Shown piece after piece: positions 22,465 through 33,900 of a DNA stretch of 64,000 bases. Numbering within the stretch: the first letter of the stretch is position 1; each line of letters starts with the position of its first letter. Below the pieces are notes generated by a model. The model worked only from the letters and a program-made list of their open reading frames with translations, made no database searches and was not told the DNA's origin. Both the position numbers and the translations under genes were made by a program. Source of the stretch: Epiperipatus broadwayi (Eukaryota > Onychophora > Udeonychophora > Euonychophora > Peripatidae); NCBI GenBank assembly GCA_028023455.1, contig JAQFVV010012402.1, forward strand, positions 16,990,935 through 17,054,934, read 5' to 3'.

Positions 22465-25039
22465 CAGTGTCTGCCAAACTGTGTCATGGCAAAGTAGTGC
22501 GTTGCAAAAGATTTAAAAATATAAGTAAATAATGTATGAAGACACTACGGAACATTCAACTGTGAGTCATCCTGCAGTAGTTTCAGGAAACAAAAGCCCA
22601 AGAACATTCACAAAGTTCAAGCATGTTCTGGAACAATATTATATTGAGTAAACATAACAGCAGCGGACAGAGTAGAACATTAATCATCTAGATAAAACTT
22701 GTACTGTGGTTAAAATAAATTGATCGATTTGTTATTTAAGTATTACTGCTAGTGATTAGTTAGGAATTTGTTATTTTAAAATAGTTGTAATTGTAAATAT
22801 ATCATAAAATACTGTAAATATAAATTAATTACATTACATGACTAACAGCAATTTTGCTACAATAAATTATATTTCTGCATTAATAAAGTTAAACTGGAAT
22901 AGTTTGTAAGTTAGTTGTATAGTAGTCCTAATAGTTTTTAGTTTATGATTTATTTATAATTTACATAAACTATTTTATGTTAATTTTAATCGATTTTTAG
23001 TGAAAAGAAAATATTTTAAACATGGACAAATTTTATTGATATCTCAAAAAAATGAGAAAGATAGTTGTAACAAATGAGACAAACGCCAGGATAAAAAGTC
23101 CACCTCATCAAAATGAAAATATAATGAAATTTATATCCAATATGGTTTTATATTATCAGAAAAAGACATTTTGTTTCCTTTTTGTATGATTTGTTTAACA
23201 ACACTTTCAAATGAACTGAAAGTTCCCAGTAAACTTCAACATTGTTTAATAACATATTATCTGCAATATAAGGACAAACCAAAAGAGTACTTTGAGATAT
23301 TAAAAAATAATTTAAAAATTCAATCAAAAAGGCTGATGAAATTTCATTCAATTCTCAAGAAAGCTCAAATCACTAGTTACAAGATCGCCTAACTTTTGGC
23401 AAAGAAGAAAAAAACACATTCTGGTGCTGAAAATATTATTTTACCAACCTTGGAGATTGCCATTGGTATAATGGTTAATGATGAAGCTGTCAAACAAATT
23501 AAGATCATTCCTTTGTCAGTCCACATAATTTCTTGTAAAATTCACGACATTTCTTGAGACATTGATGAGCAGCTCTGCGAACATTTCAATGAAAGCAAAA
23601 AATGAATTCAAAAACTTGTGGGTCTTACAAATTGATGAAAGTACAGACAACTGCCATAAAGCTCAACTAATTTCATTTGTTCAAATCATCAGAGATGGTA
23701 AAATCATAAATCAGTTGAATTGAATGAAAGAATAACAAGAGATGTCTTTAGCCTGGTGAACCAAAATGTTGTATTGACAGGAAGGTAGTGGCAAACTTCT
23801 ATTAGCATTTGTACTGATGATGCTCCATCCATGAAAGGTCAAAAAAGGCATCCTGACTCATGTATTATAAAAAAATTCACAAGTTAAAATTGTACAATGC
23901 ATGATTCTCTGCAAAGTTTTTGTGTCAAAATCTCTACCTGATGGTCTCCTGAAGACAATGGATAATGTTCTTAAAGTGGTATCACATTCCCTACATTGCA
24001 GATTTTTTACATCGCTATGTAAAATTATGGATTCTGATTTTAAGTGTTTATTGCTTCATATAGAAGTGTAATGGCACTCAAAAGAAAAGTGCTCACACAA
24101 TTTATTTCTTTACAAACTGAAATATGCTTCTTTGATGCTGAAAATTCTGAATTTGAATTTCTTAATGATGATAAATGATGGCTGGAAATAGCATTTCTCA
24201 ATTATCTTTCTGAGAACATTTTAAATTTGAGTCTGCAAGGAGGAAATGAAAATATCAATACAATTACAGGCAAATTAAAGCCTTTCACTGACAAGTTAGA
24301 ACTGTGGACCAGGAACATTAAAATCTCACAGCTTGATTGCTTCCTAGGCATAGAGGCTTTTTTCCAAACAAATTTAAAATTTTGTCAGAAGTGCAGAAGA
24401 TAGTATAAAACCTCTTTGTATCATTTTCTAAATATTTTCCATCACCTGATTATCAAATGTACCAGTGAGACATCAATCCTTTTGCAAGATACGACATTTC
24501 ATACCTGCCATTAACATTAACAGAAGAAGAAAATTTAATAGACTTGAAAAATGATCCTGTGCACAAAGCCTCATTTTCTGTGCTAGAATTGTCAGAATTT
24601 TGGATTTTGCTTTGGAGCCAATATCCTCAATTAATTACTATAGTCGTTAAATTTCTTCTGCCCTTTGGATCATCATATCTTTGCGAATTAGGTTTCTTGG
24701 CACTTATAGAAATGAAATCAAAAAAACAGGAATGATTACAGATGGTAGATGGGAAGTTATGTGTTTGTTTATCTAATTTAAAGTTGCATTTTAACAAAAT
24801 TCTTTCTCAAAATCAATTGCATCCTTCTCACTAATAACATTATTATTGTGTTATATTACCTATATATATTATATGTTCATAAAATAATGTTATTTTATTG
24901 TTATTTTAATAATAATTTTTAAATTTTTATTCATACTAATAAAGTATATTTCATTTTGTTGGGATTCATATTTAATGTGCTGCAAAATAAATTCTCCATG
25001 CCCAGTGTGATGTAAGGTAAAAAAGTTTGGCAGACACTG
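22465..25039 (+). mobile_element. Complete but inactivated hAT DNA transposon
   Basis: Terminal inverted repeats are perfect over 16 bp: CAGTGTCTGCCAAACT at 22465-22480 and its complement at 25024-25039. The start CAGTG fits the hAT pattern. Flanking 8-mers TTTCAAAA (22457-22464) and CTTTAAAA (25040-25047) agree at 6 of 8, consistent with a decayed hAT 8-bp target duplication. The interior (23150-24770) is a decayed transposase, described separately. The 2575-bp length is normal for a hAT element. Confidence 0.9.
23150..24770 (+). pseudogene. hAT transposase pseudogene (ZBED5/FAM200-like family)
   Basis: Across frames the + strand keeps the hallmarks of the ZBED5/FAM200 hAT family. There is a BED-finger remnant (FPFCMICLTTLSNE, with a PSKLQ-H region), then KPKEYF. 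Next come AKKKKTHSGAENIILP near 23400, a degraded QIDESTD-like segment near 23625, and SICTDDAPSMKGQ (for GxCTDGAxxMxG) near 23810. The C-terminal dimerisation region includes FSVLELSEFWILLWSQYP, then LLPFGSSYLCELGFLAL near 24650. At least several stops and frameshifts prevent expression. Lies wholly inside the TIRs at 22465/25039. Confidence 0.9.
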
Positions 25040-25047
25040 CTTTAAAA

Positions 25048-25803
25048 GACAGCATTTATTTCCATTTTAAAACTTCCATTTGCTTGTATAGTAATAATAT
25101 TTGATTGTAATGCAGCATATCTAAAAAAAAGAAAGGATGGGTAAAAGCCTTAGCACTTCATGCCACTTCAAATAATTTCAGTGATTATATAATTTATTTT
25201 ATAAAAACATGCCTATGTTATCTATATCTTTTTTAACGCTAAAAGCAATATATATAAATTTTTAGTTAATTAAGCCATTAGAAAGTAAAACTAAAGCTAA
25301 TAATATATTTCTACTTCTCATAATAAAATCAAAATATTGAAATAAATATGATTTTGTTTTGAATACAATATTTGTTATTACATCAAAGTCATTTATTATT
25401 TTATTTATAAATAAATAAAATTTTCTTTTTAATTTCTTATTAATACGCATTGTCCATGTCATATATGACAGTCCATGGGGTTGAGTTTAAATATATATAT
25501 TTTTATCTTTGGTTAAAATCAGCACAAACCCATACATGTACAAAATATATTCATGCATATGTACACATTCCTATTTGCTAGATAATATAATGGTGTGTAT
25601 TTGACATATATTTGGTTTAAACCCTAACAGGGTTTATTTATAACATTTGTTTTTATATAAAGACAATTATGATTTGGTTCATCAATTAATACAGCATTTC
25701 TATTAATCATTCCATTAAGCTACAATTATATTAATATTAAGCCTTAATTTATTTTAAGTCTAGGATTAATAACAGTATACAAACGTTTTAAACGTCCCGT
25801 CAG
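25048..25803. other. AT-rich DNA, nothing recognised
   Basis: No exon or classified repeat. The frame at 25262-25462 on the - strand lacks recognisable features. Confidence 0.5.
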
Positions 25804-25948
25804 CTTAAGAAAAGATTATTATATGTTGATTTCCTAAGACATGTTGAAAATGTTTTTAGCCGGCAAAGCCAGAAATCATAGCACTCATGAACTGTAGGAA
25901 GGTTAGGGAATTTAATTAGAACACAAATCAAAATAATCTTTTCTTAAG
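25804..25948. mobile_element. 145-bp MITE with 17-bp terminal inverted repeats
   Basis: CTTAAGAAAAGATTATT at 25804-25820 is matched by its exact complement at 25932-25948. The interior has no coding capacity but contains ATAGCACTCATGAACTG, a word also seen in the long fold-back near 55.4 kb (ATAGCACTCATGAGCTG). No target duplication could be assigned. Confidence 0.8.
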
Positions 25949-26119
25949 ACAACGTTCAAAATATTTGTAGATTAGCATAAGAAAAATAAAAAATTGGTTT
26001 CGAATAACAAATTAAAGATTAATTTATATATATATATTGTTCTGAGTGTAATTGGAAAGTATTTGTTCATTTCAAAATATATATTGTAATAATAGAGGTT
26101 TGTATTAATAAAATCTTGC

Positions 26120-26222
26120 ATTGGTGGTCGAGAGGTCAGCGCGACTGCCTTGCACTTGCAGGCAGTTGCCCGGGTTGCGGGTTCGCGTCCCGGCTGATGC
26201 TATGACACTTAAAAAAAAAAAT
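26120..26222 (+). mobile_element. tRNA-derived SINE, family A (best preserved)
   Basis: GGTGGTCGAGAGGTCAGCGC (A-box region), a long anticodon-like arm with ACTGCC/GGCAGT, GGTTCGCGTCCCGG (B box), then CTGATGCTATGACAC and a homopolymer A-run followed by a T-run. It is GC-rich compared with its surroundings and is the least decayed of the four family A copies in the window. Confidence 0.85.
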
Positions 26223-27145
26223 TTTTTTTTGCAATGAAATATACTCTCATAAACTTTTTTTTCTTCTCTTGTCTTTACATTAATTTAATGATGAAGGGTT
26301 AAAATATAAATCAATATCTAAATTATATAAATATAAAAGATAAACCTCACGATCCTAAATATATCTCTTTCACTAATATTTATTTAATTTTATATGCAAA
26401 CACACACACACATGTGAGAATATGAATAAGTAATAGAGTAGTTTTCCAAATCTATAATTTTAAACATAAAGTTAACAGAAGTGAAACTATTGTATACATT
26501 GTGAAATATTCTTTTACGTTTTATTTTTTCTTTGATAGAATTTGAGAATAAATTTCCAATGAAAACTGGATTAGATTGCCTTCCTTTTCTCATATTGTTT
26601 CTTTTAGTTTGTCCAGTCATATGAACCGATTGAAAGTTATATAAAGGCTCCTCAAAACGTTATTACAATTGATTGTTACTACAATTCCCATCATTTTTGG
26701 GTATCATATTGTCACTACTAAACTACTGAAAACTTTATATGTATTGCCTGAAATTTGCAGTAAGGAAATGCTACTATTTATAAATATTTAAAATAACCAA
26801 CTATAAGTTATTTTTTATAGGTGCTTGCCTCAATATATTTGTTACTGGCTGATGTGTATTTCCATATAATTTGAAAATGGAAGAAAACTTAGTGAAAATT
26901 TCTATCTATAAGCATAATTTTACTTATTTTATGTCTTCTAAACAGTTTACATTCTATTGAAATTCAGAAAATATTGACATTTTAATTTCAAATTAAGTTT
27001 ATCATATTGCCTGCTTATTGTTCCAAAGCAACCTTTATTAAGTTACTATAACAGATCTTATGGGCCTAAATGTGCAGGGATCACATTCTGTCACTTGCAT
27101 CAGTGGGCCAAAGAGATTACCATGTTACACTGATGTAATACAGCT
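26223..27145. other. AT-rich DNA, nothing recognised
   Basis: Only a short CA microsatellite (26400-26412) is notable. Confidence 0.5.
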
Positions 27146-27247
27146 ATTTTTTTTCTTTTTCCATGTGTCAAAGCATCGGCTGGAAAGAAAACCCGTAAAC
27201 CTGGGACAACTGCTTGTAAGGCTGCTGTGCTGACCACTCGACCATTT
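27146..27247 (-). mobile_element. tRNA-derived SINE, family A (inverted)
   Basis: On the - strand it reads GGTCGAGTGGTCAGCAC, CCTTACAAGCAG, a degraded B box, then GCCGATGCTTTGACACATGG and an A-run (T-run on the + strand at 27147-27160). Same family as 4431, 26120 and 57698. Confidence 0.85.
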
Positions 27248-28060
27248 TGATGTTAAATTCTCATGTTTTGCAAATTATTATTTTCACTGTGTTCATTTTC
27301 ATTTCCACATTGTTTTAACAAATTATTTATAATGAGTTGTTTAAAAAAAATAATATATTGATTATAAACTTATAAATTATTGTTTTAAGTCATTCTCTAT
27401 ATCATATTTAGAAGACGGATATTTGACATTGCTGAATTTTCTTTGCTAAATCATGAAGTTCATCTTCATATATATATATATATTCATACCCATTATAAAC
27501 AAATGATGTGTCATACTTATTCCCTTTTTTTTTTTGTATATTTTGTTTTACATAATTTGTTCAATAAATTATCTCTTTTCTTTGCAATTGTAAACTTAGA
27601 CATATAAATGTTCAGACATTTATAAAGAAAAGGTAGATATATGTAGTTTTAAAAATTGACTTTATTCATGCTGAACATGCTTTCAATATGCCGTGTATCA
27701 AGCATCCTTTTTTCTTTCTCAGATGTGGCTATATTTGAGATCAAATTGAGTGGCAATTTTGTAGTGATGGCCACCAGTACATGATCATTATTGGCCCACA
27801 GTTGGGTGGCTATTTAAATGGTAAGGTGTCTTTATTGGGATGAACCTGGGGTGATGGCATTCATGATCAACCCTAAGTCAATGACAAAATATAACAACAA
27901 ATCTACATTAGGATATAAAAAGAAGGAAATGAATATGAGGAATGAGCATGAGAAATCACCATACCACTAACTAAACAACTATAAATTCACCAGAATTACA
28001 CAAAATCATTCATTATCATCAATGATCAACAATAAAAAAAAATTCAGTAGAATTTAGATT
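27248..28060. other. AT-rich DNA, nothing recognised
   Basis: A GC-richer patch at about 27720-27880 has no recognised class. No exon supported. Confidence 0.45.
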
Positions 28061-28067
28061 TAATACC

Positions 28068-28500
28068 ATTTCCAATCTTCTTATACACTTAACAATACCA
28101 TTTTTTATACCAAAACATTACTCTTACAGTTTTGAAACTGTAAGAGTAAAGTTTTGGTGTGAAAAATGGTATTGTTAAATATATAAGAAGGTTGTAAATG
28201 GTATGATATGTAAATATAGAAATCAATACACAAGAAAAGGAGGAAAAAGAAAATTGTATTACTTCTATAAGAAATGAAAATCACTAAAAATAAAGAATAT
28301 AAAGAAGCAAATAGGATTATAAAGATCTCTGATGATAACTGCAGGACAGTCAAAACTCCTAAGTGTAAAGTTTTGGTGTAAAAAATGATATTGTTACGTG
28401 CATAAGGAGGTTAGAAATGATATGAAATATAAATAAAGAAATCAATACATAAGGGAAGGAGGAAGAAGAAGAAAATTGTATTACTTCCATAAGAATTTAG
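28068..28500. repeat. Inverted and direct repeat cluster
   Basis: The unit AGTTTTGGTGT … AATGGTATTGTTAA … ATATAAGAAGG occurs three times: inverted at about 28068-28128, direct at 28137-28270, and direct again at 28358-28490 (about 216 bp from the second). The first two abut across GTTTTGAAAC and form a hairpin. No coding capacity. The arrangement resembles partial tandem and inverted copies of one element. Confidence 0.75.
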
Positions 28501-29182
28501 ATTTAAAATGCATATGTAGTTAGGCAATATTTTGTTATAAATTGTAAAATTCATTATGCTTTTTTCATTTACCATATTACATTTAATAATTATTTACCAA
28601 TACATTTTAGAAGCTAAATACCTGAATTTATTATTCATAATTTTTTGGCTGTTAGAATAAATAGATAGTTACATATTTTTAGTTATTATCATTTTATTAA
28701 GTTACTATTGACTAAAAGTTTTAATTGACAAGTTATTTAATATTTTAATTGGAAAACTCAACTATAATAATAAGTAAGTACTTAAAGTCTATCTGAGAGT
28801 ATAAATAAAAGCTTAAGCTTGAAATAGATCTAAATTTCTTGATTAAAACATTTTGTAAATCTTATTATTAGTAGTAATAGAAATTAGTTGTGAAATTTAG
28901 GAATGTGTAAAAACTGAATGTTTTTAAGCATATATGCATTTGGATGAAGCATATAGGTTGCTAAAAGTTATTTGTACTTTGTTAACATTTGCTATATAAA
29001 ATTTGTCTTTGCTTGCCATATTAATAAAAAGTAAGATATGATATATTCTTTATGCAGTTGGTTATTGTAGTATGATTGTTCATATATTTGAGATACAGGT
29101 ACTCTCTTTATTATTTATGGATATATTGTTGGGATTATTTATTAATAACTTTAAGGCTGCTCTAGTCTTTTAAAGTTGTTAA
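28501..29182. other. AT-rich DNA, nothing recognised
   Basis: No exon, RNA gene or repeat class supported. Confidence 0.5.
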
Positions 29183-29555
29183 ACTTGTGTTTAGATTTGT
29201 AGAGGTCCCTACTGTCACATTTTAGGTGCATAGTCTTAAGATTATAGCCTTAATATATATTTATGTAATGAGTATGTGCTTTAGAAATTATTAATTACAA
29301 CTTTATTATTGCATGATAAGTCCAAGCTTGTTAAACTGCCATTCATCTTTATTAATATTTTGAATTTGAAAAAGTCATAATTTCTTTCACAAACATTTCT
29401 TGCTGTTTGAAGTATTATATATTGAATTACTTGAATTGAGTTTTTTATATTTGGATTTATTACTTATTGAGTTTTTGATTGGGAGGGTAGGGAATGTGTG
29501 AAAATCATTATATCATTTGATAGTAGGGACCTCTACAGGTGTTTTAACCACAAGC
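29183..29555. mobile_element. MITE-like element with GTAGAGGTCCCTAC termini
   Basis: TGTAGAGGTCCCTACT at 29198-29213 is matched by its exact complement at 29522-29537. The similarity extends outward to a CTTGTG…TTA / TTAACCACAAG pair (29183 and to about 29555). The interior (29214-29521) is non-coding. The same terminal word recurs at 29870 and 45627, so it belongs to a dispersed family. Confidence 0.75.
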
Positions 29556-29780
29556 TTATGCTATGGAAGAAAAGAGGGGAACCCTTCTTTACTTCAACCT
29601 ACTTTCTATTTAAATAAGTGAAGCTGAAGCGGTTAGATCTGCGAGTGTGAAGCTATTCGATACTTCACTGATTAAGTCCACATTTCTTATTACACATTAA
29701 TACTCGCGAAATCTTTCGATTTATAACGAGTCAATGGAAAGATTTTATAGTTAGAAATCTATTAAAGTAATTTAAAGTTG

Positions 29781-29973
29781 TAATTATAAATTTATTAAAC
29801 GCACATTGATTACGTAAGTAATATTTACTGAGGCTATAACCTCGATAATATGCTTGTGGTTAAAACATCTGTAGAGGTCCCTACTATTGCATGTTTACAC
29901 GCATGTTATCGAGGTTATAGCCTCAGTAAATATTACTTACGTAATCAATGTGCGTTTAATAAATTTATAATTA
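29781..29973. repeat. Fold-back with 73-bp arms and a MITE terminus in the loop
   Basis: Arms 29781-29853 and 29901-29973 are almost perfect complements (one visible mismatch near the tips) and include GAGGCTATAACCTCG, itself a small palindrome. The 47-base loop holds GTTAAAACATCTGTAGAGGT and the rest of the GTAGAGGTCCCTACT terminus seen in the neighbouring element. The two elements are therefore related or nested. Confidence 0.85.
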
Positions 29974-30675
29974 TATCATTTGATAGAAATGTTTTCCTTG
30001 TAGAAATAGTAACCATAATATCCAACATACATAAATTACATCTTATTTAAATGTTGTACAACTCTATTCTAATTTACTTGCTATCATTGCTGCATGCAAA
30101 TACACACAGGTATATATGTATACATATACTTTTACATATATGCATGCTTATGAATATTTTTTCCTCATATTGAAGTGGTTCTGAAAATCATAAAAATATT
30201 TGAACAGTAAGAAGTTAATAGGCTGAGCCTTATTGCATCATGATAAATATGATTAATATAATAACTGGCATAATTTTTATTTATTTATGATTAATTGTTT
30301 TAAAAAGTTAAATACATAATATTCTGCGTTTATATATATAATCGTTTGGATCAGCAGTGAATATAGAATTTTTATTTTTCTTTCTGAATAAATTATATTC
30401 AATATTAAATTTTGATCATAGTTTACTAAATAATTGTTGAATTTTATTTATTTAATATCATTGCTTCATGAGTCTCAATTGCTTAGTTGTATTGTATTAT
30501 TAAATTATTTGGATTTACTTAGTTCTAGTAATATCTTATTTAATCCTTTGATGAACAATACTACTATATTACATTGATAGGTAATTAAATTGCTAGATTT
30601 AAGATAAATTTGAATTTTATACAATACGCAATTAAACCACATTGGAAAGAATTCCTCTTTTTATAAATAGTTATT
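29974..30675. other. AT-rich DNA, nothing recognised
   Basis: No gene or repeat class supported. Confidence 0.5.
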
Positions 30676-30930
30676 TAAGTAATTTGATAGGATATACATA
30701 CTGTTCTATTTAAATAATTTAGATTAATATTTTATGTAAATATAATAGAGATAGTAATACAAAATTGAGGGAGAATACATTCAAGAATATTCATGATTTT
30801 AATCTGTTTAATAATGAAATGAATGTAATTGATATAGCTACAATAATTTTGATAATGAAGTTATTTGATAGGATATAGATTCTGTTCTATCTAAATAGAT
30901 TAGACTCATAGTTTACATAAATATATAAAA
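30676..30930. repeat. Two direct repeats about 181 bp apart
   Basis: TTTGATAGGATATACATACT … CTATTTAAATA … ATTTTATGTAAATATA (30676-30745) recurs diverged at about 30857-30930 (TTTGATAGGATATAGATTCT …). Low-complexity surroundings; class unknown. Confidence 0.6.
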
Positions 30931-33900
30931 AAATGATAAAACAGATTCTTGTGGAATGATTTGACAGAGAATCACGCATTGTTATAAGGAATATTTTTTA
31001 TATACATACACGTCATTACCACTAAGCTAAAATTCACAAATAACGGACTGCTGATCTAATATTATTCAACAAACTCCTTCATTAACTGATGTTTGATTAA
31101 CTTATGCAATATTTTTCTATATGTGTGTGTTATTTTTGTTCAACAATATAATGGTCTTCTTAGAGGTGCTAATTTTATTTTATTTAAAAACGTTTGCTAT
31201 TTATTATTAGAATGTAAGTTGATACCTTTGTAAAAATAGCCGCTTTTTTTTTTTTAGCAAAAGACACAAATAAGTTTATTAGCTTATCTAACGCTGAATT
31301 TATCCTTAGATATAAAAATCAATAATAATTATTTCACTTGTTATAAGGTAAAATGATCTTTGATAACTTTCTGAATGTTTTTAGTATAATAAAAAAGTGT
31401 TGGGAATTAAAAATCCCTGGACTGAAATTCAACCAATTCCAGCTATAGATGAAATCACGTGATTTCTTAAGCTATTAACTATTTTATATATTAATGTCAA
31501 TGTTCTTCTAAAGTTTTCACATTCCATCAATAATATCTTAAGTATAGATCTTAATCGTTGCTACAACATTCTATGGGAGTGTCATTGTTTATTTCCATTA
31601 AACACTTCTTCCAAAAATATGGCTCTAATAAAATATTGTCTTTTGATTTTCAATTTTTCCAATTGTAAAAATCACAGGAATATCATAGTTTGAACAATTC
31701 TATTCTCCATTTTTAATGATAAGTTATTAAATCTAAAATCATGTTTTTGTTTTTCTTTGCAACTCTGCCCAGTGTCAGTCCATAGCAAATATTTATTGAT
31801 TATTGGATTCTCTATTGATAAATGATCCAAAGAGACAAAAAATATTGATAATTTTTATTTTCTCAACCAATTTAATGTCTTTTGTTGACTCTGATGCCAT
31901 GGATATTGTCTACTAACACTCTATATTTCTATGTGCATATACAATTTATATATTAGGTTGTCCGTGTGTGTGTATATATATATTAAACAATAAATAAAGT
32001 TTATTAAACTTCTATAACTATGTACAGACTATATTATAATTGTCAAGTCTTATTTTTTACTACTCTAGAAAAATGTACACACAGCATGAATATTGTTGAA
32101 TGATAAATAAAGATAATATATGCAAATGAGAGCATATTATGCAGAAAGGACTGGTATAATATAATCTGCAAGAGTCTACATGTATGGAGCTAACAGTGGA
32201 GATATATGTTGTATTCATCAACTTGATGAAATCTAATTAATGATGATGGGATTATTATGTATATAGTTATCAAATATCTGTGTGTGAGAAACCAAAATAA
32301 ATGGTAAAAGACAATACAGATGTTATATATATTCTACTATGCATATGAATAATTAAATTCATATGACAGTTTATTATAATTACTTGTATTACTTTGAAGA
32401 ATACAAAGTAAATTTGACTTATTATTTAATCTTTCTTTATAACTTTAATTGCAAGTGAATAAACTTGTGTTGGTAAATTTTAATTTGTGTATTATTTATT
32501 TAATAAATGTTATTAATGCAACCTGACAGTTAGAGAAGAAATATCTCCAGAGTGCACAGCATATACATAAGAAGATAAAACAATCATTAAGAAGACAATA
32601 TTTACCAATCCTCCAGTTGTGATGATTTGAGTGATACTTTTATGCTTGTCTTACATTTTAGTTATGATTAATTAGAGGCACATTTACTAACTAATAATAA
32701 ATAATTAGCTGTTTTGCTAGATGATTTCAAGCTAAGCCTAATTTAGACTTGAGCCTCAACTGGCAGCTGATATGTGGGAAAAGACATCCTTGTGACAAAT
32801 TGATTGGAGTTACCACTTATCTAAGCCACATTGATTACAACCCCATCAAAAACCAACCATGTGAAGGAATAAACCAATGCTGCAACAACTCATGCTTGAT
32901 GACCTTAATTCTTGTTGCAAGTCCATTCAGAATATAGTGAAACTCGTAAACTGTTTGTGTATGACTACCTCTATTGACCCAGACTGAGTTCCACATCTAA
33001 TTTAGTCCCTATTTTGGCACTTAACCCCTCTACCTAAAGTTACCATCAATCTATTTCTTTCCCTTTTGACTCACTTTAATGTAAATATTCATAGCAATAA
33101 ATTTCTTTTGAAAGAGAAAAACAATTCTTATAGTATAGATTTTATATACTAACACTACATCAAATATTTGTGTACTAATATATGTGTCATGTAAAAAGTG
33201 AATTCGCTATTGATAGATAAAATAGAATTAATATTTAGGTGGGATTTTATTTGAAATTTTTTAAATTTATTTTAGTACCCCATTGCTGGTGTTATATTTA
33301 GTTTTTATTTAGTTTGTGAAGTTTGTTGGCTACCAATCATAATGTAATTGTAATATATTGAAATTTAGATATTTTATTAATGTAGGGAAGGATTAGTTTC
33401 TTAATAAGTTATGTGGTTTTCAAACATCATAAAATGATAGAATAATCTTCAATCCAAAAATCTTTACCTTTTGAGAGTATGAATGTTAGCACAGTAGCTG
33501 AGTAGTAAAATTGAAAGCTAAAAGTTTCTGAATCAAAAACCAAGTCTATCATTCCTGGGATTTGAACATCGTACAACCTCTGGAGCAACTAACTATTTAA
33601 ATATTATTTAGACAAAAATCATAATTTCCACTTAAGTGTTGTTCAAAATAATGTAGCAACAGTCATAACATGATTAAATCTTTCTGCTTATCTGTATAAT
33701 TAATATTTTGTTTAGGAAATTTCCAATGTTATTTATATCATCATTGATATATCTGGGAAGTTTAAAACACTTGAAGTAAAAAAATCTGTCAAAGCCAAAG
33801 AAGTCAATTGATATAAAATATATTACTAGGATTAAATATTATAAAAATGTAGAAGAATTTATATAATACATTACATAATATATTACATTAAAGGGCTGTC

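Noticed and set aside
28068-28500. Regularly spaced repeats considered as a CRISPR-like array
   Set aside because: Only three diverged units, one inverted, with no short conserved repeat/spacer pattern and a eukaryotic context.
32749-32937. A 62-residue cysteine-containing frame
   Set aside because: No signal peptide, splice context or recognisable domain. It lies in a GC-richer patch that looks like an old repeat, so no gene or toxin-like call is justified.
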